Shown: positions 1 to 7,730, counted from the first letter of the stretch. The stretch: DNA of 32,217 nt from JASJHI01 sp033791105 (GCA_033791105.1 JASJHI010000245.1:1-32217), one strand, 5' to 3'. Program-made: numbers and translations. Notes: a model not told the origin generated them from the sequence alone.

Positions 1-1
1 C

Positions 2-940
2 GGCCTGAACCTGCGCGTCGCGATCGAGGCGAGCGACGACAGCGCGCCGACCTCGGTCGTGATCAAATTGCCGTCGCTCGACGACATGAGTCGAGCCACC
101 GGTGTTGCACTCCGCAACTACGAGCGCGAGGTCAAGTTCTACGAGCAACTCGCCGACACGGTCGACATCCGCGTACCGCACTGTTTCCACAGTGACTGGG
201 ACGAAGCGACGGGCGACTTCGTGCTCGTACTCGAGGACATGGCCCCCGCTGAACAGGGCGACCAGATCGCCGGCACCAACGTACCGCGAGCCGAGGATGC
301 GATCCGCGAGCTGGCCAAGTTGCACGGGCCGAGGTGGGATGACGACTCGCTCGGTGGGTACGAGTGGCTCGGACGCCGTGCGGGAGACAGCGATGGCCAC
401 GACCTCCAAGGTCTGTACCTCATGGTGTTTCCGGGGTTCGAGGCGACGTACCGCAAGCACCTGTCGACCGAGGCATTCGAGTTGGCCGAGAACTTCGGGC
501 AGATCGTCGGTGATTGGCTCGATGGTCGGGGCGCGCCGTACGCGGTCACCCACGGCGACTACCGACTCGACAACCTGCTCTTCGCGACACCCGCGGGCGG
601 ACCGACGGTGACCGCCGTCGACTGGCAGACACCCGGGCACGGCTCACCGGTCGCCGATCTCTCGTATTTCTGCGGCGCGGGGCTCCTCCCCGAGGATCGT
701 CGCGTCGCGGAACGCTCGCTCGTCGCCGTCTACGGCACGGCGGTCGCGGAGTACGGCATCGATCTCGACGCGACGTGGTTGTGGGAGCAGTTCCGGCGCG
801 AGGCGTTCGCCGGGGTGGTGATGGCTGTCGCGGCGTCGCAACTCGTCGGTGGCAGCGACCGCAGCGAGGCCCTGTTCACCACGATGGCCAGCCGCCATCT
901 GCAGCACGCGCTCGACCTCGACTCCCTCGCTGCGATCTGA
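2..940 (+). CDS. APH/ecdysteroid-kinase-like phosphotransferase, 5' end outside window
   Basis: The frame is open from the first bases of the window, so the N-terminus is missing. A GTG at 59 is internal valine in a continuous conserved stretch (TSVVIKLPS, the ATP-binding lysine strand) and is unlikely to be the start. Visible motifs: a lysine in VVIKLPS, ending the N-lobe strand; a Glu in NYEREVKFYEQL on the following helix; the catalytic loop VTHGDYRLDNLLF (HGDxxxxN, Brenner motif); and AVDWQ, the metal-binding Asp of the DFG equivalent. These define the aminoglycoside/choline/ecdysteroid kinase fold, which transfers phosphate from ATP to a small-molecule hydroxyl. The substrate cannot be read from sequence; related actinobacterial proteins are usually annotated only as phosphotransferase family. 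The 312 residues present suggest that roughly 30-60 are missing. It is followed 15 bp later by the next gene on the same strand. Confidence 0.85.
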   Translation, partial: GLNLRVAIEASDDSAPTSVVIKLPSLDDMSRATGVALRNYEREVKFYEQLADTVDIRVPHCFHSDWDEATGDFVLVLEDMAPAEQGDQIAGTNVPRAEDAIRELAKLHGPRWDDDSLGGYEWLGRRAGDSDGHDLQGLYLMVFPGFEATYRKHLSTEAFELAENFGQIVGDWLDGRGAPYAVTHGDYRLDNLLFATPAGGPTVTAVDWQTPGHGSPVADLSYFCGAGLLPEDRRVAERSLVAVYGTAVAEYGIDLDATWLWEQFRREAFAGVVMAVAASQLVGGSDRSEALFTTMASRHLQHALDLDSLAAI

Positions 941-955
941 TTCGCCGGTCTCGTC

Positions 956-1456
956 GTGTCCGAACCATCCGATCCCGACGCCGGCAAGTGGGGCGGAATG
1001 GACGCGCTCGACAAGATCGCATGGATGGTCGAGGCGGACGGATGGGCACTCGAGGCCATCCCCGCTCGGCCAGACGTGACGCCTCCGAACCCGGGGTACG
1101 CCTACTCGATCGGGTTGCCCGCGGCGGTCGAGTTCCCGGAAGTAGCGGTGTTCGGGCTCACGCCCGTCGCGGCGAAGGGGCTGATCACTCTCGTCGCGGA
1201 CGCACGGCGGGGCGGCACCGAGATCCCGTCGGGTGTGGAGCTGGTCGGCCTCCTCGAGAACGATCTGCGTTGTCGCTTCGCCCCAATCGATCTCGACACG
1301 TGGGGTCCGCTGTTCGACACGGCGACGTCGTGGTACCGCGGGTCTGGCTTCGAGGTGGTGCAGATGCTCTTCCCGGACCGCAATGGCTGGATGCCGTACG
1401 AGTCCGGCTACGACCAGCGCCTGCAGCTCGCCCACCCCGTCATCGGCGCCCTCTGA
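956..1456 (+). CDS. DUF4262-like protein
   Basis: This 166-residue soluble protein starts at GTG 956. It has the layout of DUF4262 proteins: an N-terminal AWMVEADGWALEAI segment, then YAYSIGLPAAVEFPEVAVFGL, where the family has a Y-T-x-G-L pattern followed by hydrophobic strands, and finally WYRGSGFEVVQMLFPDRNGWMPYE, rich in aromatics. No catalytic motif, membrane segment or signal peptide is visible. The function of DUF4262 is unknown. It lies 15 bp after the phosphotransferase stop on the same strand and has no clear ribosome binding site, so it is probably co-transcribed. The family call rests on pattern memory and not on a profile search. Confidence 0.75.
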   Translation: MSEPSDPDAGKWGGMDALDKIAWMVEADGWALEAIPARPDVTPPNPGYAYSIGLPAAVEFPEVAVFGLTPVAAKGLITLVADARRGGTEIPSGVELVGLLENDLRCRFAPIDLDTWGPLFDTATSWYRGSGFEVVQMLFPDRNGWMPYESGYDQRLQLAHPVIGAL

Positions 1457-1497
1457 CCCCCAAGCCACCACCCGCCCCACCCGCCACCCCGAAAAAT

Positions 1498-1532
1498 GTG
1501 CGTGCCGTCCCGCACAGCGGGACGATACGCAC
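1498..1532. repeat. long imperfect hairpin with flanking A-tract upstream of metX
   Basis: Arm GTGCGT (1498-1503) pairs with ACGCAC (1527-1532) and arm CGTCCCG (1506-1512) pairs with CGGGACG (1518-1524), with a 2x2 internal loop and a CACAG apical loop. An A5 run (1492-1496) precedes it. Read on the minus strand this is a stem followed by T5, the form of a Rho-independent terminator, although no minus-strand gene lies to its right within several kb. On the plus strand it lacks a T-tract. It could be a copy of a dispersed palindromic repeat or a structure in the region between the DUF4262-like gene and metX. Confidence 0.7.
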
Positions 1533-1557
1533 ACAGAATCGCGCGCGATGGGGTTGG

Positions 1558-1563
1558 TAGCCT
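1558..1563 (+). promoter_or_regulatory. possible -10 box of metX
   Basis: TAGCCT fits the TANNNT -10 pattern seen at other starts in this window. It would give a leader of about 30 nt that contains a potential GGCGG/CCGCC stem (1571-1575 with 1595-1599) ending directly at the ATG. No -35 or Shine-Dalgarno sequence is evident. Confidence 0.35.
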
Positions 1564-1599
1564 CGGGTCCGGCGGTTCGCTGCGGCGATCCGCTCCGCC

Positions 1600-2787
1600 A
1601 TGACAACGAGTCCTCCAACCCTTCCGGTCAGCGGCGCATGGCGTCCCGGCGACGATCCGGGCAATCGCCGGTTCTTTCGTTTCGCCACCGACCGCCGATT
1701 CGCGCTCGACTGCGGTGCCGCGCTGTGTGATGTCGACATCGCCTACGAGACCTGGGGTCGTCTCGATGCCGACGCATCCAACGCAGTTCTGCTGTGCCAC
1801 GCTTGGACCGGCGACAGCCACGCCGCGGGGCACGCCAGCCGAGGCCACGTCGCTGCCGGTTGGTGGGACGAAACGGTCGGCCCCGGCAAGGCGATCGACA
1901 CCGACAAGTACTTCGTGGTCTGTGCAAACGTGCTCGGCGGGTGCCAGGGCTCGACCGGACCGGCATCGCCGCATCCCGACGATGGGGTGCCGTACGGGTC
2001 CCGATTCCCGGTCGTGACGATCCGCGACATGGTGCGAGCCCAGGCACGACTGATGGGCCATCTCGGAGTCGCGTCGTGGCTCGCAGTAATCGGTGGGTCG
2101 ATGGGGGGGATGCAGGCGCTCGAATGGGCCGTCATGTACCCGCGGCGCGTGCAGTCACTCGTCGCCGTCGCCACCTGTATGCAGGCGACAGCCCAGCAGA
2201 TCGCGTGGGGAGCGATCGGGCGCCGGGCGATCCGTCTCGATCAGCGCTGGCGTGGTGGGGACTACTACGACGCGGAACCGGGCGACGGCCCGGCCGAGGG
2301 GCTCGAGATCGCACGGATGGTGGCGCAGGTCACGTTCCGCAGCGACAACGTGTTCACCGACAGATTCGGGCGCGAGTTGGCGGATCGGACTGGTCGCGGC
2401 GACACGCTCGACATGTGGCAACGGTTCGAGGTCGAGCGCTATCTCGAACACCACGGAACAAAGCTGGTGCACCGCTTCGACGCGAACAGCTACCTGTCGA
2501 TCGGCAAGGCCATGGATCTGCACGACGTGGCGCGGGGAAGGGTCGATCTCGATTGGGCGATGGGGCGCGTAGCGGTGCCGACGATGGCGGTCGGCATCTC
2601 GAGCGACATGTTGTATCCGGCGTACCAGCAGCGCCAGATCCACGAGATCCTGAGCTCGAACGGCGTCGAGAGCGAGTACGTCGAGATCGACTCGCCGCAC
2701 GGTCACGACGCCTTCCTGATCAACGGCGACCAGCTCGATGGTCACCTCGAACGGTTCCTCGCGGACGCCCGCAAACGCGACCGGTGA
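1600..2787 (+). CDS. metX: homoserine O-acetyltransferase MetX
   Basis: This enzyme transfers an acyl group from acetyl-CoA to the hydroxyl of L-homoserine, the first committed step of methionine synthesis, in the cytoplasm. The 395-residue protein has the MetX alpha/beta-hydrolase fold: oxyanion region around LLCHAWTGDSHAAG, the long conserved ANVLGGCQGSTGPASPHP segment, nucleophile elbow GGSMGGMQALEWA (catalytic Ser), and the C-terminal SPHGHDAFL with the catalytic His. Length is slightly above the usual 360-385. Start ATG 1600 is used because it sits just before the conserved region. Acetyl versus succinyl specificity cannot be settled from motifs alone, since MetX-fold enzymes are known with either donor. 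No metY or other methionine gene is adjacent. The next gene overlaps its stop by a GTGA. Confidence 0.93.
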   Translation: MTTSPPTLPVSGAWRPGDDPGNRRFFRFATDRRFALDCGAALCDVDIAYETWGRLDADASNAVLLCHAWTGDSHAAGHASRGHVAAGWWDETVGPGKAIDTDKYFVVCANVLGGCQGSTGPASPHPDDGVPYGSRFPVVTIRDMVRAQARLMGHLGVASWLAVIGGSMGGMQALEWAVMYPRRVQSLVAVATCMQATAQQIAWGAIGRRAIRLDQRWRGGDYYDAEPGDGPAEGLEIARMVAQVTFRSDNVFTDRFGRELADRTGRGDTLDMWQRFEVERYLEHHGTKLVHRFDANSYLSIGKAMDLHDVARGRVDLDWAMGRVAVPTMAVGISSDMLYPAYQQRQIHEILSSNGVESEYVEIDSPHGHDAFLINGDQLDGHLERFLADARKRDR

Positions 2788-3422
2788 CGTTGCCTTCTCT
2801 CGCCTTGGGTGTCGTCGCGGCGGGTGATCCGGACGCGGATCGCATCGTCTACGGCGCCGTCATCGCGCTCGTTGTAATCGGCCTCGTCCTCATTGGAGTG
2901 GGCACGTGGCTCTTCCGTCAGACCCGCGTCGATCCGGAACTACTCGCGCCGCTCGAGCGAATGAACGATCGCACCTGGTCGCGGCGCGATCCGGCGACGC
3001 AACGCCGAATGCTCGACGAGGTTCGGCCCGACGATGCGGTGCCGCTGCATCGCGAACCGATGGAGCCGACGCCGGACGAGGAGTTCGAGCAGACCGACCG
3101 TCCCGTCGAGTCCTTCGACGACCTCAAGGATCCAGTGCCCGCCGCAGACTCCGACGACTCGACCATGAGCGAGGGAGCGGAATCCGGCGACGACTCGGTC
3201 GCCGACGAACCCGACGACTTGGATCTCGGTGTCGACTCGGTTGCCGACGAGACCGACGACGCGGATCTCGGTGACGACTCGGTCGTCGACGAACCCGACG
3301 ACGAGGTCGGTGGGGCCGATCGGGCCGTTGCCGAGTCTGGTGACCGTGACGCGTCGCCTGGTGACGGCGCTGCCGAAGCCGGAGACGGAGCGCCGGCCGC
3401 CGACGCGACCGACGACGAGTAG
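2784..3422 (+). CDS. single-pass membrane protein with acidic repeat tail
   Basis: I do not recognise this 212-residue protein. GTG 2784 overlaps the metX stop (GTGA), which supports this start and translational coupling. Residues about 21-44 (IVYGAVIALVVIGLVLIGVG and following) form one clear membrane segment. After it comes a short basic stretch (RTWSRRDPATQRR) and then a strongly acidic, low-complexity tail. Within the tail three 14-residue units (DDSVADEPDDLDLG, VDSVADETDDADLG, DDSVVDEPDDEVGG) are encoded by a 42-bp tandem repeat. The order basic patch after the membrane segment suggests that the tail is cytoplasmic. The tail is probably disordered. No function is proposed. Confidence 0.7.
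   Translation: MTLPSLALGVVAAGDPDADRIVYGAVIALVVIGLVLIGVGTWLFRQTRVDPELLAPLERMNDRTWSRRDPATQRRMLDEVRPDDAVPLHREPMEPTPDEEFEQTDRPVESFDDLKDPVPAADSDDSTMSEGAESGDDSVADEPDDLDLGVDSVADETDDADLGDDSVVDEPDDEVGGADRAVAESGDRDASPGDGAAEAGDGAPAADATDDE
3189..3314 (+). repeat. three-unit 42-bp in-frame tandem repeat
   Basis: Units begin at 3189, 3231 and 3273. Each encodes a DDSVADEPDD-like acidic block. The units have diverged slightly, mostly at third codon positions and a few residues, so this is not a very recent expansion. It lies entirely inside the acidic tail of the membrane protein. Confidence 0.85.
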
Positions 3423-3425
3423 AGT
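3420..3425 (+). promoter_or_regulatory. -10 box for a leaderless transcript of the 73-aa protein
   Basis: TAGAGT overlaps the stop codon of the upstream gene and ends 7 nt before GTG 3433, so transcription would begin at or within 1-2 nt of the start codon. Confidence 0.45.
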
Positions 3426-3432
3426 TCCCGCC

Positions 3433-3654
3433 GTGGCCAGCCTCGATGTCGATGAGATGCTCCAGCGGTTCCGTGATCGTGCGGGCGCCGTGAAGAAGCG
3501 CCCGCTGCCGCCGGTGGCGGGGGAGGAGCGGCAGCAATTCCTCGAGCAGTCGCGGCTCGATTTCATGGACTTCGCGATCATCGGCGACGCCGAGGCGGCG
3601 CTCGACGAGGGGATCCTCACGCTCCGCGTGGATCTCCGCTCAGATTCCGACTGA
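3433..3654 (+). CDS. small conserved-looking hypothetical protein, 73 aa
   Basis: GTG 3433 gives a 73-residue protein, MASLDVDEMLQRFRDRAGAV at its start. The frame stays open far upstream, but that part overlaps the acidic membrane protein, whose repeat structure shows that its own frame is the coding one. The protein is soluble and charged, with a predicted helical first half and LDFMDFAIIGDAEAALDEGILTLRVDL in the second half. No cysteine, motif or membrane segment is visible. I do not recognise the family. A TAGAGT box 7 nt upstream suggests leaderless translation, and 16 bp separate it from the transporter gene downstream. Confidence 0.65.
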   Translation: MASLDVDEMLQRFRDRAGAVKKRPLPPVAGEERQQFLEQSRLDFMDFAIIGDAEAALDEGILTLRVDLRSDSD

Positions 3655-3670
3655 ACCGTCGGCTTTCGCG

Positions 3671-4612
3671 ATGACGGTCGGACTGCTGTTGACATCGCTC
3701 GGACTCGGTCTCCGGCACGGGATCGACTGGGACCACATCGCCGCGATCATCGATCTCACCGGCACTGCCGAGAACCGCCGCCGCGGCTTCGTGCTGTCGT
3801 TGCTCTACGCGATCGGTCACGCCGGAGTCGTGTTTGCGCTCGGCGTGGTCATCATCCTGACCGGTGCGACGATCCCCGCGGCGATCGACGGATGGATGGG
3901 GCGCGTGGTCGGCTTCACCCTGGTGGCGCTCGGTGTCTGGATCATCGTCGGACTGTTCCGCCAGGGCCGCGAGTTCCGGCTGCGGAGTCGTTGGATGCTG
4001 GTGATCGACGGGACGTTCGCCGGTCTCAGGCGGGTGCGTGGCGTCCGAGGAGGTCGCCGAGTGGCGGTGCAGCATCGACACGATCACGAGCACGCCGACG
4101 ACCGGCACGAGGATCGGGCGGCACATGATCATGCCCACCTTCCGGTGTGCGCGGAGACGCTCGCTGAGCTGCCGGCTGAGATGTCCGTGGCGGCTCACAA
4201 GCCGGGCAGCGAGTTGTCCGACTGCGATGTGTCGGTGTCCTCTCGCCGCCACGTCCATCCGCACCGCCACGAACTCCACCTGCCGTCCGATGGTCGGTAC
4301 GGGGGCGGCACGGCGACCGGAATCGGGATGTTGCACGGAGTCGGTATCGAGAGCCCGACGCAGATCGCGTTGTTCGTGGCGTCGACGTCGGCGGTTGGAA
4401 CGACCGGTGGGTTCGCACTGCTCGGTGCCTGGGTACTGGGCCTCGTGCTCGCCAACTCGGTACTGGCCGTCCTTGCCGGGTTCGGGCTGCTGGGGGTTGA
4501 GCGCAGCTTCAAGGTGTACGCCGCCGTCGCTGTCGTCGTGGGAACGCTCAGTATCGCGATGGGCGTGCTGCTCCTGGCCGGGTTCGACGCGCTGCCCGCG
4601 ATTCCAACATGA
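3671..4612 (+). CDS. nickel/cobalt transporter-like membrane protein with His-rich loop
   Basis: This 313-residue integral membrane protein would move Ni(II) or Co(II) across the cytoplasmic membrane. The N-terminal helix carries RHGIDWDHIAAI (residues about 15-26), close to the RHAxDADH signature of HoxN/NixA and related families, and the second half has GMLHGVGIESPTQ, the equivalent of the second conserved helix motif. Hydrophobic segments lie near residues 40-65, 75-95 and in four blocks after 215. Between the halves (about 135-205) is a hydrophilic loop with many histidines (HRHDHEHADDRHEDRAAHDH and later HVHPHRHELH), a likely metal-binding segment. No urease, hydrogenase or cobalamin gene is adjacent, so the metal is not settled. 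The ATG at 3671 begins directly at the first helix. Confidence 0.8.
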   Translation: MTVGLLLTSLGLGLRHGIDWDHIAAIIDLTGTAENRRRGFVLSLLYAIGHAGVVFALGVVIILTGATIPAAIDGWMGRVVGFTLVALGVWIIVGLFRQGREFRLRSRWMLVIDGTFAGLRRVRGVRGGRRVAVQHRHDHEHADDRHEDRAAHDHAHLPVCAETLAELPAEMSVAAHKPGSELSDCDVSVSSRRHVHPHRHELHLPSDGRYGGGTATGIGMLHGVGIESPTQIALFVASTSAVGTTGGFALLGAWVLGLVLANSVLAVLAGFGLLGVERSFKVYAAVAVVVGTLSIAMGVLLLAGFDALPAIPT

Positions 4613-4629
4613 TTCGTCCCGTTCGCTGC

Positions 4630-4635
4630 TAGATT
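4630..4635 (+). promoter_or_regulatory. possible -10 box of tRNA-Gly
   Basis: TAGATT lies 31 nt upstream of the tRNA 5' end, just after the transporter stop. No good -35 is seen, so this is a weak call. Confidence 0.3.
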
Positions 4636-4666
4636 CGATCGTCGCACCGGACAAATGGTGCATCTC

Positions 4667-4739
4667 GCGGACGTGGCTCAGTTGGTAGAGCGTCACCTTG
4701 CCAAGGTGAAGGTCGCCGGTTCGATCCCGGTCGTCCGCT
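4667..4739 (+). tRNA. tRNA-Gly (anticodon GCC)
   Basis: The acceptor arm GCGGACG (4667-4673) pairs with CGTCCGC (4732-4738), with T as discriminator base. The D-arm contains GCTCAGTTGGTAGAGC. The anticodon stem TCACC/GGTGA encloses loop TTGCCAA, giving anticodon GCC, which reads GGC and GGU. The T-arm is GCCGGTTCGATCCCGGT. CCA is not encoded. The gene is intact and stands alone. Confidence 0.96.
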
Positions 4740-5038
4740 CGATATCAAGGCATAATGCCTGATAGAAGGCCCGTTTCGGACCTGGTCGCAGCAGTTCGCC
4801 GCTGCTTGCTTGTCGACCGGACCTTGTCTCTGTATCGGACGGAGGCGATGAACGCTGACGACCACGGCGCTGTTGCGTTGACCGATCGGGTTGGAGTCCT
4901 CGCGTGCCCGGGTGACTCGCTGTGGGCGGTGATCGACGCGCGACGTGACCGTGGAGTGCGCAACAGCCTGTGGTGCCTCGCTCCTGATCTCCATTGACCC
5001 TGCATCCTCGGGCCATACTGGGTCACGAGGGGGTCGTG
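4740..5038. other. about 300 bp without a convincing gene
   Basis: Just after the tRNA lies an imperfect palindrome, ATCAAGGCAT (4744-4753) against ATGCCTGAT (4755-4763), with one bulged base. An 80-codon frame at 4755-4997 is open, but it has no ribosome binding site and no recognisable motif, and is not supported as a gene. The right end carries a TTGACC (4994-4999) and a CATACT (5014-5019), which may be promoter elements of the acyl-CoA synthetase, although their 14-bp spacing is short. Confidence 0.5.
5027..5033 (+). promoter_or_regulatory. ribosome binding site that fixes the acyl-CoA synthetase start
   Basis: GAGGGGG lies 5 nt before ATG 5039. It favours this ATG over the in-frame TTG at 4994. 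Confidence 0.6.
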
Positions 5039-6589
5039 ATGAATCTGGGGAATGCGATTCGATTCTGGTCGCACTGGCGGCCGGACGATGCGAGCATCGT
5101 CGATGCAGCCGATGGGACGACGGTCTCTTGGGCTGAGTTGCATGCGCGGACGAGCCGACTTGCCAACGGACTGGCTGGGGCAGGTCTCCGATCGGGCGAT
5201 CGAGTCGGGATCCTGTCGAACAACTGCATCGAGTATCTCGAGATCGTTCTCGCCGGCTACAAGCTCGGCACGATCCTCGTCCCGCTCAATGTTCGCCTGA
5301 CGCCAACCGAACTCTCCTACATCATCGAACAGTCCGGCTGCCGCGCGCTCGTCGCGGATGAGGCTCTTGCCGAGACCGCGGCGACGGCACTTGCGGCGAT
5401 CAGCGACGACGTCGTTCGGGTCGGGCTCGGTCCCAACTTCGGGACTCCGCTGGGCGATCTGCGAAGGGACGATCCCCAAGATCCTGATGCTCCGGTCGGC
5501 CCCGAAGACATCGCCTACATCTGTTACACCAGCGGCACCACAGGTGTGCCGAAAGGGGCGATGCTGTCGCACGGCAACATCCTCGCGATGTCGGCCAACC
5601 GCATTCTTGCGGACGACATGACGACCTCGTCGCGGATCTACCTGCCATTTCCGATCAGCTTCACCGGCGGTCTCGTCTCGACCTATGCACCGACCTACGT
5701 CGCCGGCGCGACGCTGGTACTCGATTCGGATGTCGAGCCCGGACGTGCACTGCGCGTGATCGAGGCGCAGGCGATCACCAACTTCAGCGCCGTCCCGGTG
5801 ATCTGGGAGATGATCGTGAGGCATCCGGACTTCGCCGACCGCGATCTCTCGTCACTCGAGGTGATCGGTGCCGGCGGAGCTGCCGTTCCCTCCGCACTGC
5901 TCGAACAGCTCCAGGATGCCGGGTTGCCGATGAGCCAGGGCTACGGGCTCACCGAAGGTGGCGGATACAACTCGTGGCTCCGCGCCGAAGATGCCGCGCG
6001 GAAGCTCGGCAGCTGTGGCAAACCGATGATGCACACGAAGGTGCGGACCGTCGATCCGGAGCGCACCGACGAACTGGTCGACGTGTCCGACGGTGAGGTC
6101 GGCGAGCTGCTCATCTCCGGACCGGAAGTGATGGTCGGTTACTGGAAGAACCCAGATGCCACGGCGGCCACGATCGTCGACGGCTGGCTCCGTACCGGCG
6201 ACCTCGCGCGAATCGACGAGGAGGGCTACATCACCATCGTGGACCGTTCCAAGGACATGCTGATCTCCGGTGGCCTGAACGTGTATCCCGCCGAGATCGA
6301 GTCCGTGATCGCTGCCATCGACGGTGTCGCCGAGTGCGCCGTAATCGGCGTGCCCGACGCCAGGTGGGGTGAGACACCGGCTGCGATGATCGGACGCAGC
6401 CCGGGATCAACCGTCGACGCAGCGGCCATCGTGCAGGTGTGCCGTGTCCGACTTGCCGACTACAAGTGCCCGCGGTACGTCGTCATGCGGGACCAGCCTC
6501 TGCCCCGCGGAATGTCCGGGAAGGTGTTGAAGCGCGAACTGCGGGACGAGTACGGCGACGCCGTCTCGCTCGGCCCGGCAATCCACTGA
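5039..6589 (+). CDS. class I adenylate-forming acyl-CoA synthetase (FadD-like)
   Basis: The enzyme activates a carboxylic acid as acyl-adenylate and transfers it to CoA in the cytoplasm. The 516-residue protein has the full set of ANL motifs: YTSGTTGVPKGAMLSH (P-loop, A3), YLPFPISFTGG, GYGLTEGGG (A5), GWLRTGDLARIDEEGY (A7), the hinge VDRSKDMLISGGLNVYPAEIE (A8) and the C-terminal GKVLKRELR with the catalytic lysine (A10). Length matches medium/long-chain acyl-CoA synthetases. The substrate is not readable: the residues after A4 (SFTGGLVSTY) are small, compatible with an extended acyl pocket. The gene stands alone between a 300-bp gap and a convergent dehydrogenase gene. Confidence 0.9.
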   Translation: MNLGNAIRFWSHWRPDDASIVDAADGTTVSWAELHARTSRLANGLAGAGLRSGDRVGILSNNCIEYLEIVLAGYKLGTILVPLNVRLTPTELSYIIEQSGCRALVADEALAETAATALAAISDDVVRVGLGPNFGTPLGDLRRDDPQDPDAPVGPEDIAYICYTSGTTGVPKGAMLSHGNILAMSANRILADDMTTSSRIYLPFPISFTGGLVSTYAPTYVAGATLVLDSDVEPGRALRVIEAQAITNFSAVPVIWEMIVRHPDFADRDLSSLEVIGAGGAAVPSALLEQLQDAGLPMSQGYGLTEGGGYNSWLRAEDAARKLGSCGKPMMHTKVRTVDPERTDELVDVSDGEVGELLISGPEVMVGYWKNPDATAATIVDGWLRTGDLARIDEEGYITIVDRSKDMLISGGLNVYPAEIESVIAAIDGVAECAVIGVPDARWGETPAAMIGRSPGSTVDAAAIVQVCRVRLADYKCPRYVVMRDQPLPRGMSGKVLKRELRDEYGDAVSLGPAIH

Positions 6590-6636
6590 GTCCACGTCCC
6601 ACGGAGCGGAAGACGCCGTGTTGGTGCCGGGCGTCC

Positions 6637-7698
6637 TCAGATCTCGACGGTTCGCCCGGTGCGTACGGATTCGTCTGCCGCGACCACGATCTCCAGGCTC
6701 TGGATGACCTCGTCGAGGTGACGTCCCACGTCGACGCGTCCGTGGATCGCATCGAGGAACCACTCCTGCTCGCGTCGACAGAGCTCGTCGTGGTCGGGTT
6801 CGTCGCCCGTCGTGATCAACTCGTCGGCCTCAGCGAGTGATCCGTCGTCGCGCATGCGAGACCTGTGGATCCGGATCGCGTCGGTCGCCGTGTGTCGATC
6901 GACGTCGGCCGACGCGGAATCGCCGGCATCGGCTTCGATGGAGATCGCTCCGAGTGGGCCGAACACGTCCTTCACGAAGTACGCGGTCTCACTGATCATC
7001 GGACCCCACCCGGCCTCGTACCAGCCGACCGATCCATCGTCGAACGTGATCTGCAGCTGGCCGTAGTTGTACATGTCGGGGGCGATGTCGTCGGTGAGCC
7101 GCGCGCCGATCGCCGACACCCGGACCGCCTTCGCGTTCGTCATCTGCGACATCACATCGACGTAGTGGACGCCGCAATCGACGATCGGCGAAGTGGTCGA
7201 CATGATCGAGCGGTGTGTGGCCCACTCGGGTCCGCTGCTCTGCTGGTTGAGGTTCATCCGCATGACGAGCGGTTTGCCGAGATCATGCGCGAGCGTCACG
7301 AACCGCTGCCACGACGGGTGGTGGCGGAGGATGTACCCGACGGCGATGACGCGCGATCGATCGTTTGCCAGATCGACGAGTGCGCGTGCAGCCGATACGT
7401 CAGCAGCCAGCGGCTTCTCGACGAAGACGTGGCAGCCCGCCTCGAGCGCGGCGGTCGCGAACGGGACATGTGTGTCGGTGAACGAGGCGATGCCGACGGC
7501 ATCGGGACGTGTCGCTGCCAATGCAGCGTCGAAATCGCGGTGGTGCGGGACCTCGAGTTCGCGCGCGAGTCGTGCGCCGGACTCGCCGCGCGTGACGACT
7601 CCACACAGGTCGAACCCGTCGATCGCCGCATACGCGCGGCCGTGGGACGTGCCCATGTGCCCGGCTCCGACGAGCAGAACACGCGTGATCTCGGTCAT
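6637..7698 (-). CDS. Gfo/Idh/MocA family NAD(P)-dependent dehydrogenase
   Basis: A sugar or cyclitol dehydrogenase of 353 residues, full length for the family. The N-terminal Rossmann domain has VLLVGAGHMGTSHGRAY (dinucleotide loop) and the family hallmark HVFVEKPLA, whose lysine is catalytic; the C-terminal alpha/beta domain carries IVDCGVHYVDVM, with the Asp and His positions that act in catalysis (D-x-x-x-H). The ATG at 7698 is preceded by AGGGAGA (7708-7714), 9 nt away. It is divergent from the ROK regulator gene, whose locus encodes a sugar ABC transporter, so it probably oxidises the imported substrate or an intermediate. The exact substrate (inositol, or a hexose oxidised at C1 or C3) cannot be told from the sequence. 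Confidence 0.9.
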   Translation of the reverse strand: MTEITRVLLVGAGHMGTSHGRAYAAIDGFDLCGVVTRGESGARLARELEVPHHRDFDAALAATRPDAVGIASFTDTHVPFATAALEAGCHVFVEKPLAADVSAARALVDLANDRSRVIAVGYILRHHPSWQRFVTLAHDLGKPLVMRMNLNQQSSGPEWATHRSIMSTTSPIVDCGVHYVDVMSQMTNAKAVRVSAIGARLTDDIAPDMYNYGQLQITFDDGSVGWYEAGWGPMISETAYFVKDVFGPLGAISIEADAGDSASADVDRHTATDAIRIHRSRMRDDGSLAEADELITTGDEPDHDELCRREQEWFLDAIHGRVDVGRHLDEVIQSLEIVVAADESVRTGRTVEI

Positions 7699-7730
7699 GA
7701 TTCTCGATCTCCCTGTGACAGCTTGTCCCC

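Noticed and set aside
1533..1599. A SAM riboswitch upstream of metX
   Set aside because: Only about 67 nt lie between the hairpin and the ATG, and I could not identify the conserved core or pseudoknot of SAM-I/IV or SAM-II. A small GGCGG/CCGCC stem alone is not enough.
4755..4997. An 80-codon open frame after tRNA-Gly as a small gene
   Set aside because: No ribosome binding site, no recognisable motif and amino acid composition like other high-GC shadow frames; a start at a TANNNT leaderless distance is also missing.
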